From JAKACA01 sp049510975 (GTDB lineage Bacteria; Actinomycetota; Acidimicrobiia; Acidimicrobiales; Bog-793), in the NCBI GenBank assembly GCA_049510975.1, contig JBEKYM010000017.1, forward strand, positions 1 to 64,000: a stretch of DNA of 64,000 nt. The letters are read 5' to 3'. Numbering within the stretch: the stretch's first letter is position 1; each line of letters starts with the position of its first letter. Of the stretch, positions 32,488-39,778 are shown one piece after another. A program made the position numbers and the translations under genes. The notes beneath the pieces are model-generated. The model ran no database searches and was not told the DNA's origin. It saw only the letters and a list, made by a program, of their open reading frames with translations.

Positions 32488-33401
32488 GCGAGGACGACGT
32501 CGTCGCGGGCGTAACGGGGGAGGGCGAGCCAGGTCGTTTTGCGGAGGGAGATCGGGCGTTGCTCATCGACCGGAAGGGCCGGAGGTACCTCGTGCGCCTG
32601 CGCTCGGGGCGAAGTTTCCAATCCCACTCGGGGATCGTTGCCCATGACGCCATCATCGGAGCGAGCGAGGGCGCCGAAGTCGAAGCCCACATGAACGACA
32701 GCGCCCGCCGCTCGAACGCTCGCTATCTGGCCGTCCGCCCGACGCTCGCCGACGTCGTGCTCAACATGCCGCGGGGCGCCCAGGTGATCTACCCGAAGGA
32801 TCTCGGGGCCATCCTGCTCGCAGCAGACATCTTCCCGGGCTCCCGGGTGCTCGAGTCAGGCGTCGGCTCCGGCGCCTTGTCGATGACGCTGCTGCGGGCC
32901 GGAGCCCACGTCACCGGCTACGAGATCCGGGCGGACTTCGCTGCCACGGCCCTCGCCAACGTCGAAGCCATGCTCGGCCACACCGGTGACTACGACGTGC
33001 ACGAGGGCGACGTCTACGAGGGGATCGGCGAGCGGGACCTCGACCGCATCGTGCTCGACCTGCCCGAGCCGTGGCGGGTCGTACCGCATGCGGAAGCCTC
33101 CCTCAAGCGCGGCGGCATCCTGTGCGCCTACCTGCCCTCGATCAACCAAACCGCAGAGCTTCGTGGAACTCTTGCCCGCAGCGCCTTCGGCCTCGAGGAG
33201 ACCTTCGAGATCCTGCGCCGCACCTGGCACATCGAAGGGCGCTCGGTACGACCGGACCAGCGGATGGTGGCTCACACAGGCTTCATCACGACGGCGCGGC
33301 TGCTCGACCCGAGCATTCGAGACCGGCGCAGGAGCGAGCCGGCGGAGCACGGTGGCGAGCGCGCTCAGCAGCTTGACGAGCCCGAGCGGACTGAGGACTG
33401 A
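32484..33401 (+). CDS. trmI: tRNA (adenine-N1)-methyltransferase TrmI
   Basis: A 305-residue SAM-dependent enzyme that makes 1-methyladenosine at position 58 of tRNA. The N-terminal domain (about 15-70) leads to PRGAQVIYPKDLG, a TrmI landmark, and motif I VLESGVGSGALSMTLL. DRIVLDLPEPW matches the catalytic Asp/Pro region. The GTG start overlaps the previous stop (GTGA). trmI upstream of mpa and pup is conserved in actinobacteria, and this linkage supports the assignment. The last 35 residues are charged and disordered. Confidence 0.94.
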   Translation: MSEDDVVAGVTGEGEPGRFAEGDRALLIDRKGRRYLVRLRSGRSFQSHSGIVAHDAIIGASEGAEVEAHMNDSARRSNARYLAVRPTLADVVLNMPRGAQVIYPKDLGAILLAADIFPGSRVLESGVGSGALSMTLLRAGAHVTGYEIRADFAATALANVEAMLGHTGDYDVHEGDVYEGIGERDLDRIVLDLPEPWRVVPHAEASLKRGGILCAYLPSINQTAELRGTLARSAFGLEETFEILRRTWHIEGRSVRPDQRMVAHTGFITTARLLDPSIRDRRRSEPAEHGGERAQQLDEPERTED

Positions 33402-33458
33402 AGGGGAGCGCGGGTTGCCGGCCCTGCCGCCGGGGACACCGCCTGAGGCGGCCTGCGA

Positions 33459-33698
33459 TCAGTCGCCGGCGACGATGAAGATGCACTCCCCAGGGCATTC
33501 CTCGGCCGCCTCGGTGACGGCGTCCTCGAGATCCGCTGTCACATCGGCCATCTGCGCTGACCCGCCCGGGCTGTTGAGCACGTCGGCGCCCTGCTTTACG
33601 TAGGCGAGGCCGTCGTCGAGCAGGGTGAAGACCGATGGGCAGATCTCTTCGCACAGGCCATCGCCTGTGCACAGATCCTGGTCAATCCACACCTTCAT
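33459..33698 (-). CDS. Small ferredoxin, single cluster with an Asp ligand position
   Basis: A 79-residue ferredoxin. Cluster residues are C10, D13, C16, C20 and later C68 and C72. The CxxDxxC spacing with Asp in place of the second cysteine recalls ferredoxins that hold a 3Fe-4S or a convertible 4Fe-4S cluster. Such proteins often serve cytochrome P450 or other oxygenases. The ATG has AAGGAGAG ten nt upstream. An in-frame extension of 14 residues lacks ferredoxin character. It converges on trmI and is divergent from mpa. The partner enzyme is not in view. Confidence 0.88.
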   Translation of the reverse strand: MKVWIDQDLCTGDGLCEEICPSVFTLLDDGLAYVKQGADVLNSPGGSAQMADVTADLEDAVTEAAEECPGECIFIVAGD

Positions 33699-33732
33699 GG
33701 GAACGGGTCTCTCCTTCAGAGGAGTTGCTGGC

Positions 33733-33747
33733 TCCGGCATGGCCGGA
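33733..33747. repeat. Inverted repeat in the ferredoxin 5' region
   Basis: TCCGGC-ATG-GCCGGA, a perfect 6-bp stem between the possible -10 (33759-33764) and the Shine-Dalgarno of the ferredoxin gene. Could be an operator or mRNA hairpin. Confidence 0.35.
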
Positions 33748-33758
33748 TCCGGGGACAG

Positions 33759-33764
33759 AAGCTA
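33759..33764 (-). promoter_or_regulatory. Possible -10 of the ferredoxin gene
   Basis: TAGCTT on the minus strand, about 60 nt before the ATG, giving a leadered mRNA. -35 not clear. Confidence 0.35.
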
Positions 33765-33861
33765 GCCGGGAGTTCGTGCTGCTCAGTGTACGGGCGTCCG
33801 GCACCCCAGGTCACATTGCCGCCGGCGGGGAGACCGCCGGACGGCAGCCGCCCAGGGTCGC

Positions 33862-33889
33862 TTGCGCGAGCTGCCGGCCGGTGTAGGTT
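33862..33889 (+). promoter_or_regulatory. Promoter of mpa
   Basis: TTGCGC (33862-33867), 16 nt, TAGGTT (33884-33889). The start site would be near 33896, leaving a leader of about 37 nt that contains GGAGGAGG (33915-33922). Confidence 0.5.
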
Positions 33890-33932
33890 CCTGATCGAGA
33901 CGCGGTGAGCGGCTGGAGGAGGTGCCTCGACC

Positions 33933-35687
33933 ATGGGTGATGGTGCTGGCGACATGACAGAAGCTGCGCTCCTGGCGGAGCTGAGAAGCCGGGCGGAGCT
34001 GGCAGAAGACGAGATTGCCGAGCTGCGCCGGCGGCTGCAGGAGGCGCCACAACGCGTCCGGTCCCTCGAAGAGCGCCTCCTCGAGGCAAAGGGGCAGCTC
34101 AGCCATGCCACCTCGCAGAACGAGAAGCTGACGTTCACGCTGCAACAAGCCAAGGAGCACATCGCCGCCCTCCGTGAAGAAGTCGAGAAGCTCACGCAGC
34201 CCCCTGCCGCCTACGGCACCTACCTGCAGACCAACGACGACGGCACGGTCGACGTCTTCTCGAGCGGGCGCAAGATGCGCGTCTCGCTGCACCCCGAGCT
34301 CGAGACCGACGAGCTGCGCAAAGGTCAGGAGGTCGTCCTCAACGAGTCGCTCAACGTAGTGATGGTCCGCGACCACGAAGCCGGTGGCGAAGTCGTGACG
34401 ATCGCGGAAGTGCTCGAGGACGGCCGCCGCGCCCTGTGCACGGGCCGGGGCGACGAGGAGCGCGTGGCAGAGATCTCCGAGTACCTCGCCGGCGTCAAGC
34501 TGCGCGCCGGAGATTCGGTCCTCATGGATCCGCGGTCGGGTCTGCTGCTCGAGAAGCTTCCTCGACCCGAGATGGAAGAGATCGTCCTCGAAGAGGTGCC
34601 GGACGTCACGTACTCCGACATCGGCGGGCTCGACGAGCAGATCGAAGCCATCACCGATGCCGTCGAGCTTCCCTATCTGCACCGAGACCTGTTCGCCGAG
34701 TACCGCCTGCCGGCCCCGAAGGGCATCTTGCTGTACGGCCCTCCCGGGTGCGGCAAGACGCTCATCGCCAAGGCGGTCGCCAACTCGCTGGCCAAGAAAG
34801 TTGCCGAGCTGGCGGGCAACGAGAAGTCGAGGAGCTACTTCCTCAACATCAAGGGTCCCGAGCTCCTCAACAAGTACGTGGGCGAGACCGAACGCCAGAT
34901 CCGCCTCGTGTTCCAGCGGGCCCGGGAGAAGGCCGAGGAAGGCGTGCCGGTCATCGTCTTCTTCGACGAGATGGATTCGCTCTTCCGCACGCGTGGCAGC
35001 GGTATCAGCTCCGACATGGAGTCGACCGTCGTGCCGCAGCTGCTTGCCGAGATCGACGGTGTCGAGACGTTGCGCAACGTCATCGTCATCGGCGCCTCCA
35101 ACCGGGAGGATTTGATCGACCCTGCGATCCTGCGGCCAGGGCGCCTCGACGTGAAGATCAAGATCGAGCGGCCCGACGAGGCTTCCGCCGAACAGATCTT
35201 CGGCCGCTATTTCACGACGGACCTCCCGCTCGATCCCGCCGACATCGCCGCCCACGGCGGCAGCGACGCCGACAAGGCCGTGAAGGCCATGATCGAGCTG
35301 ACGGTGCGAGAGATGTACCGCTCGGAGCCGGAGAACCGCTTCCTCGAGGTCACCTACCAGAACGGCGACAAGGAGATCCTCTACTTCAAGGACTTCTCGT
35401 CGGGGGCCATGATCGAGAACATCGTCCGGCGTGCGAAGAAGCTCGCCATCAAGCGGGCGATTGCCGGCACGGGACGGGGGATCCGGCTCGCCGATCTGCT
35501 CGAGTCCATCAAGCAGGAGTACAAGGAGAACGAGGACCTCCCGAATACCACGAACCCGGACGACTGGGCGAAGATCTCCGGCAAGAAGGGCGAGCGGATC
35601 GTCTACGTACGCACGTTGATCAACCACGGCGAGGAGCAGCAGGGCGGTCGTGCGATCGAGCGAGTGGGAACGGGCCAGTACCTCTAG
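33933..35687 (+). CDS. mpa: Proteasome-associated ATPase Mpa/ARC
   Basis: A 584-residue AAA+ unfoldase that recognises Pup-tagged proteins and feeds them to the 20S proteasome. A coiled coil (about 8-85) that binds Pup is followed by OB domains (about 90-220). The AAA module has Walker A GPPGCGKT at 269-276, Walker B VIVFFDEMDSLF and the Arg-finger region LIDPAILRPGRLDVKI. The C-terminus is GQYL, with the penultimate Tyr known to be needed for docking on the 20S ring. The ATG has GGAGGAGG upstream; a second ATG seven codons later is possible. First gene of the pupylation locus. Confidence 0.96.
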   Translation: MGDGAGDMTEAALLAELRSRAELAEDEIAELRRRLQEAPQRVRSLEERLLEAKGQLSHATSQNEKLTFTLQQAKEHIAALREEVEKLTQPPAAYGTYLQTNDDGTVDVFSSGRKMRVSLHPELETDELRKGQEVVLNESLNVVMVRDHEAGGEVVTIAEVLEDGRRALCTGRGDEERVAEISEYLAGVKLRAGDSVLMDPRSGLLLEKLPRPEMEEIVLEEVPDVTYSDIGGLDEQIEAITDAVELPYLHRDLFAEYRLPAPKGILLYGPPGCGKTLIAKAVANSLAKKVAELAGNEKSRSYFLNIKGPELLNKYVGETERQIRLVFQRAREKAEEGVPVIVFFDEMDSLFRTRGSGISSDMESTVVPQLLAEIDGVETLRNVIVIGASNREDLIDPAILRPGRLDVKIKIERPDEASAEQIFGRYFTTDLPLDPADIAAHGGSDADKAVKAMIELTVREMYRSEPENRFLEVTYQNGDKEILYFKDFSSGAMIENIVRRAKKLAIKRAIAGTGRGIRLADLLESIKQEYKENEDLPNTTNPDDWAKISGKKGERIVYVRTLINHGEEQQGGRAIERVGTGQYL

Positions 35688-35724
35688 CCACCGATGGTGC
35701 GGCATGATGGCGCGCGCCGTGGGG

Positions 35725-35730
35725 TAGCGT
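35725..35730 (+). promoter_or_regulatory. Leaderless -10 of dop
   Basis: TAGCGT, 6 nt before the GTG start. Gives dop-pup transcription independent of mpa. Confidence 0.55.
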
Positions 35731-35736
35731 CCGATC

Positions 35737-37230
35737 GTGGCGATTGCCAAGGTCTGCGGCATCGAGACGGAGTACGGCATCCTCGTCGTTTCCAATGACG
35801 AGATGAGCCCCACCACGGCCTCGTCCCTGCTGATCAACGCATACGTGGCGCGCCTCGAACGGAAAGTCGGCTGGGACTTCGAGGACGAGTCACCCCAGCG
35901 CGATGCCAGGGGTTTCGCCCGGGAAGGGTCGATGCCGCCCGAGGTCGAGACCCACCTCGTCAACGCCGTGCTCACCAACGGGGCGCGGTACTACGTCGAT
36001 CACGCTCATCCGGAGTACTCGACGCCGGAGTGCTCGAACCCGCTCGAGCTCGTCTGCCACGACCGCGCCGGGGAGGTCATCCTCGGCCGGTCCATGGATG
36101 CCGCCCGCCAGCTCCTTCCTCCGGGCGTCGACATCCTGATCCACAAGAACAACAGCGACGGCAAGGGCAACTCGTACGGCTGCCACGAGAACTACCTCAT
36201 GGACCGGGCCGTTCCCTTCTCACGCATCGCCCAGCGCGTGACCTCCCACCTCGTCACGCGCCAGATCTACTGCGGCGCCGGCAAGGTCGGCCAGGAGACC
36301 GGCGACCCTGATCACCCGGCACTGTTCCAGGTGAGCCAGCGAGCCGATTTCTTCGAGGAGGAGGTCGGCCTCGAGACCACGCTCAAGCGACCCATCGTGA
36401 ACACCCGCGACGAACCGCACGCCGATCCGCAGAAGTACCGCCGGCTGCACGTCATCGTCGGCGACGCCAACCTCGCCGAGGTCGCCACGTTCTTGAAAGT
36501 GGGAACGACCGCGGTCGTGCTCGCCATGATCGAGGACGACTTCCACGCCGGCCGGGACTTGAGCCTCGCCAACCCGGTGGCCTCCATCAGGGCCGTGTCT
36601 CGCGATCCGGAGCTCGGCCTGTTGCTCGAGCTGGCTTCGGGCGAGCGGATGACCGCCGTCGAGCTGCAGTGGGAGCTGCACGGCCTGGCTCGCAAGTACG
36701 CCGACGAGCGCGGTCTCGCCTGCCTCGGCGAGAACCAGGAGATTGCCCGTATGGTCCTCGACCGCTGGGAGCGCGTGCTCCACGGGCTCGAGACCGATCC
36801 CGATTCACTTGCCGGCGAGCTCGACTGGGTCGCCAAGCGGCGCATCGTCGAGGGCTACCGCGAGCGCCACGGCCTCGAGTGGAACGACCAGCGCCTCGCC
36901 GCCATCGACTTGCAGTATCACGACATCCGCCCTGCCAAATCGCTGTTCGCCCGCCTCGACATGGAGCGGCTCGTCGACCGAGCCGACGTCGAGCAAGCCG
37001 TGACGGAGCCGCCCGTCACCACGCGGGCGTACTTTCGCGGTCGCTGCCTGTCCCTGTTCGCGTCGAGTGTCGTCGCCGCCAACTGGGACTCGGTGGTCTT
37101 CGACATCGGTGAGGATCCGCTTCGCCGGGTGCCAATGATGGAACCACTCAGAGGGACCGCGCATCACGTCGATACTCTGTTCGAGGATTGCGAGAGCCCG
37201 GCTGAGCTATTGAGACGGCTGGGGTCCTAG
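35737..37230 (+). CDS. dop: Depupylase/deamidase Dop
   Basis: A 497-residue enzyme of the carboxylate-amine ligase fold that removes Pup from proteins and, where Pup ends in Gln, deamidates it. GIETEYGI holds the ATP-Mg-binding glutamates. NGARYYVDHAHPEYSTPE contains the catalytic Asp (D88). The Dop-specific insertion loop is present between about residues 42 and 76, which separates it from PafA. The local Pup already ends in Glu, so depupylation, not deamidation, should be its main job here. The GTG start is fixed by the hexamer 6 nt upstream. Confidence 0.95.
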   Translation: MAIAKVCGIETEYGILVVSNDEMSPTTASSLLINAYVARLERKVGWDFEDESPQRDARGFAREGSMPPEVETHLVNAVLTNGARYYVDHAHPEYSTPECSNPLELVCHDRAGEVILGRSMDAARQLLPPGVDILIHKNNSDGKGNSYGCHENYLMDRAVPFSRIAQRVTSHLVTRQIYCGAGKVGQETGDPDHPALFQVSQRADFFEEEVGLETTLKRPIVNTRDEPHADPQKYRRLHVIVGDANLAEVATFLKVGTTAVVLAMIEDDFHAGRDLSLANPVASIRAVSRDPELGLLLELASGERMTAVELQWELHGLARKYADERGLACLGENQEIARMVLDRWERVLHGLETDPDSLAGELDWVAKRRIVEGYRERHGLEWNDQRLAAIDLQYHDIRPAKSLFARLDMERLVDRADVEQAVTEPPVTTRAYFRGRCLSLFASSVVAANWDSVVFDIGEDPLRRVPMMEPLRGTAHHVDTLFEDCESPAELLRRLGS

Positions 37231-37243
37231 GAGGCGCAGGCAG

Positions 37244-37444
37244 ATGGCTGAACGAGAGCAGAAGCGCAGACCGGCGCAGACACGCGAGACGACGACGACC
37301 GAGGAGGAGGAGTCCTCCGCGTCGACCGAGCGGGGCGAGCGCCTGAAGGCCGAGATCGACGACCTCCTCGACGAGATCGACGAGGTCCTCGAAGACAACG
37401 CCGAGGAATTCGTCCGGAATTACGTGCAAAAGGGTGGGGAGTGA
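37244..37444 (+). CDS. pup: Prokaryotic ubiquitin-like protein Pup, GGE form
   Basis: A 66-residue intrinsically disordered modifier. The N-terminal half is Thr/Glu/Arg-rich, and the C-terminal half (RLKAEIDDLLDEIDEVLEDN) is the coiled-coil region bound by Mpa. The protein ends NYVQKGGE, so the C-terminal Glu is genome-encoded and PafA can use it without prior deamidation by Dop. The ATG has AGGAGG nine nt upstream, which overlaps the dop stop. It lies between dop and prcB, as in most actinobacteria. Length is normal. Confidence 0.96.
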   Translation: MAEREQKRRPAQTRETTTTEEEESSASTERGERLKAEIDDLLDEIDEVLEDNAEEFVRNYVQKGGE

Positions 37445-37455
37445 AGCCGGAGCGA

Positions 37456-37461
37456 TAGCCT
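37456..37461 (+). promoter_or_regulatory. Leaderless -10 of prcBA
   Basis: TAGCCT, 8 nt before the ATG at 37470. It supports the choice of this ATG over the in-frame GTG at 37434. Confidence 0.55.
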
Positions 37462-37469
37462 TCGCCGCA

Positions 37470-38348
37470 ATGAGCCTTCCTCTGTTTCCGACTGGGGGCG
37501 ACCCCGGTCCGAGTTTTGTCGATCTTCTCCGCCGCAGCGCGGGGTCCGCAGGCGAAGACGTTGGGATCCCGTCCGGGCGGGTGCTGCCGCCCGGTGGCGG
37601 TGGCGGCGGCGGCGGTGGCGGTGGCGGTGGCGGTGATGCGTACCCCAACATGGTGGGCGTGCCCCACGGGACCACCATCGTGGCCCTGCGATATGCCGAC
37701 GGCGTCGTCCTCGCCGGCGACCGGCGTGCGACCGAGGGGTATTCCATCGCCCACCGAGGGATCGAGAAGGTCTTTCCCGCCGACCGGTATTCGGCCGTGG
37801 GTATCGCCGGCGCGGCCGGTCCTGCCGTCGACATGGTGCGGCTCTTCCAGACACAGCTCGAGCACTACGAGAAAGTCGAGGGCCTGACGCTCTCGCTCGA
37901 AGGCAAGGCCAACCAGCTCGCCCAGATGGTGCGGGCGAACCTGCCGATGGCGATGGAGGGGCTCGCCGTCGTGCCGTTGTTCGCCGGCTACGACACCCGC
38001 CGCAAGCTCGGGCGCATCTTCTCCTACGACGTCGCCGGGGGGCGGTACGAGGAGATCGAGTACCACGCCACCGGCTCGGGCGGCCGCGATGCCCGCACGA
38101 CGATCAAGCTCGGGTACCGGGACGGTCTCGGCGTCAACGAGGCCGTCGAGCTCGCCGTGAAGGCCCTCTACCAAGCTGCCGACGAGGACTCGGCCACGGG
38201 TGGGCCCGATCCGCTGCGGGGCATCTACCCGGTCGTGGCCGTCGTCGACGAGGACGGTTACCGGCGACTGCCGGACGAGGACGTGGCGGAGCGTTTTGCT
38301 TCCCTGTTGAGCTCGCTGCAGCGCACCCGGCGAGGTGAGCCCTCATGA
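37470..38348 (+). CDS. prcB: Proteasome beta subunit PrcB, with Gly-rich propeptide
   Basis: A 292-residue precursor of the catalytic 20S subunit. Autocleavage before T68 in HGTTIVALRYADG would give a mature chain of about 225 residues; the lysine-equivalent region (GDRRATEGY) and GAAGPAVD follow in normal order. The propeptide is unusual: 14 consecutive glycines precede DAYPNMVGVPHG. The ATG is fixed by the leaderless -10. prcA follows with an ATGA overlap, so the subunits are made together in fixed ratio. The protein acts in the cytoplasm with Mpa on pupylated substrates. Confidence 0.95.
   Translation: MSLPLFPTGGDPGPSFVDLLRRSAGSAGEDVGIPSGRVLPPGGGGGGGGGGGGGGDAYPNMVGVPHGTTIVALRYADGVVLAGDRRATEGYSIAHRGIEKVFPADRYSAVGIAGAAGPAVDMVRLFQTQLEHYEKVEGLTLSLEGKANQLAQMVRANLPMAMEGLAVVPLFAGYDTRRKLGRIFSYDVAGGRYEEIEYHATGSGGRDARTTIKLGYRDGLGVNEAVELAVKALYQAADEDSATGGPDPLRGIYPVVAVVDEDGYRRLPDEDVAERFASLLSSLQRTRRGEPS
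37593..37634. repeat. GGT/GGC codon tract (14 glycines) in prcB
   Basis: Fourteen consecutive Gly codons, a mix of GGT and GGC, in the propeptide region. Simple-sequence DNA of this kind is slippage-prone in multiples of three without loss of frame. Confidence 0.85.
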
Positions 38349-39199
38349 CCATGCCGTACTACGTAGCGCCCGAGCAGGTCATGAAGGACCGGGCCGAGTA
38401 CGCCCAGAAGGGCATCGCCCGCGGCAGGTCGCTGGTTGCCGCCCTCTACGGGAACGGCGTGCTCATCGTGGCGGAGAACCCGTCGCGGACGCTGCACAAG
38501 ATCAGCGAGATCTACGACCGGGTCGCCTTCGCCGGTGCGGGCCGCTACAACGAGTTCGATCAGCTCCGCGTCGCCGGAGTTCGTCATGCCGACACCAAGG
38601 GCTACGCCTACTCGCGAGAGGACGTCGATGCCCGCTCCCTCGCCAACCTCTACGCCCAGTTCTTGGGGCAGGTCTTCACGCACGAGATGAAGCCGCTCGA
38701 GGTGGAGATCCTCGTGGCCGAGCTCGCCACCGACGACGACAACCACCAGCTCTACCACATCGCCTATGACGGCACTGTCGTGGACGAAGTCGACTTCACC
38801 GTGCTCGGGGGCGACTCCGCCACCATCATCGATCGCCTCAGCTCCTCCTACCGGAGCGGCTGGCCGCTTGCCGAAGCCGTGCGCCACTGCGTGGCTGCCC
38901 TCGCCGGGCCGGATCGCACGTTGGAGCCGGCTGACCTCGAAGCTGCCGTCCTCGAGCAGGGCAACGGGCGGCGAGCCTTCCGGCGCCTCTCGAACGAGGA
39001 TCTGGCTGTGCTGATGGCGCCACCGGACTCCGGCGTCGGAGCGACGGCTGCCGGCGAGGCGGCCGCTGACGACAGCCAGCCGGCCGAGCGCGTGGCCGGA
39101 GGCGAAGGCGCCAGTGACGGCGACAGTGACCCTGCCAGTGAGGACACGGACGGCGGGCCGCCGGTACCGCCGGCGCTGCCGGAGTCAGAGGGTCTCTAG
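38345..39199 (+). CDS. prcA: Proteasome alpha subunit PrcA
   Basis: A 284-residue structural subunit of the outer 20S rings that gates the chamber. The N-terminal gate segment (MTMPYYVAPEQVMKDRAEYA) and the KGIARGRSLVA strand are typical. The fold ends near residue 220; the last 60 or so residues are an acidic Ala/Asp/Glu/Pro-rich tail without structure, longer than in many homologues. No catalytic Thr, as expected. The ATG overlaps the prcB stop by ATGA. Mpa should dock its GQYL end between alpha subunits. Confidence 0.95.
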   Translation: MTMPYYVAPEQVMKDRAEYAQKGIARGRSLVAALYGNGVLIVAENPSRTLHKISEIYDRVAFAGAGRYNEFDQLRVAGVRHADTKGYAYSREDVDARSLANLYAQFLGQVFTHEMKPLEVEILVAELATDDDNHQLYHIAYDGTVVDEVDFTVLGGDSATIIDRLSSSYRSGWPLAEAVRHCVAALAGPDRTLEPADLEAAVLEQGNGRRAFRRLSNEDLAVLMAPPDSGVGATAAGEAAADDSQPAERVAGGEGASDGDSDPASEDTDGGPPVPPALPESEGL

Positions 39200-39229
39200 C
39201 GGCTCTGTCGGGTCGTGCAAGGCGGTGCC

Positions 39230-39694
39230 TCAGTGCACGGCGGCCGCTACGAAACCGACCATGATGACGATCGTCACGACGACCACAGCCACGACCGTGG
39301 GAAGGCTGTGGGGCCGCGACCGCCCTCCGCTGTGGACGGCTCTGTCCGCGTCGCCGGAGGTGGCCGCGGCTTGCGCGTCGGCGTCGCCGGCGGACGCCTC
39401 GGGATCCCATGACGGGGGGCTCGCGGCCGCAGCGTCGAAGGGGTCGTCGAGCTCGACGGGGCCCATCTCGCCGAACAGGTCGTCGATGGCGTCGCCGAGG
39501 AGTATCTCGCGGGCCGCCTTCAGCTGGTCCGCCGGCACGAGGACGTCGACGGCGACCTGGAGCGGGTAGGGACCCTCGGTGGCGCCCTTCAATACGACGA
39601 GGATCCCCTCGGCCCCGAGGCGGGCGGCGAGGACCCGGCCGTGGAACGATCCCACGACTGTGGTCAGGTAACACATTCGACCGAGAGAGGGCAC
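39230..39694 (-). CDS. Tail-anchored hypothetical protein with a DUF2007-like domain
   Basis: A 154-residue protein inserted in opposite orientation between prcA and pafA. The N-terminal domain (about 7-75) has the pattern HGRVLAARLGAEGILVVLKG and ends VPADQLKAAREILL, like the small DUF2007 signal-transducing-type domain. A Pro/Ala/Asp-rich linker follows, then a C-terminal membrane helix (about 130-150, VVAVVVVTIVIMVGFVAA) that would anchor it with the domain in the cytoplasm. The GTG start is chosen because TAGCCT lies 7 nt upstream; an in-frame ATG six codons later is the alternative. Function unknown; the domain match is tentative. Confidence 0.7.
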   Translation of the reverse strand: MPSLGRMCYLTTVVGSFHGRVLAARLGAEGILVVLKGATEGPYPLQVAVDVLVPADQLKAAREILLGDAIDDLFGEMGPVELDDPFDAAAASPPSWDPEASAGDADAQAAATSGDADRAVHSGGRSRPHSLPTVVAVVVVTIVIMVGFVAAAVH

Positions 39695-39701
39695 TGAGCG
39701 C

Positions 39702-39707
39702 AGGCTA
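39702..39707 (-). promoter_or_regulatory. Leaderless -10 of the tail-anchored protein gene
   Basis: TAGCCT on the minus strand, 7 nt before GTG at 39694. Confidence 0.5.
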
Positions 39708-39742
39708 CTGCGAGTCGCGGCGGCACCTTTTCGCAAGAACGG

Positions 39743-39770
39743 TTGACGGAGGTCAAGTGCACACTACGGT
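39743..39770 (+). promoter_or_regulatory. Promoter of pafA, full -35/-10
   Basis: TTGACG (39743-39748), 16-nt spacer, TACGGT (39765-39770), then 8 nt and ATG. The best sigma-70-type promoter in the window, and leaderless. Confidence 0.7.
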
Positions 39771-39778
39771 GGTCCGGG

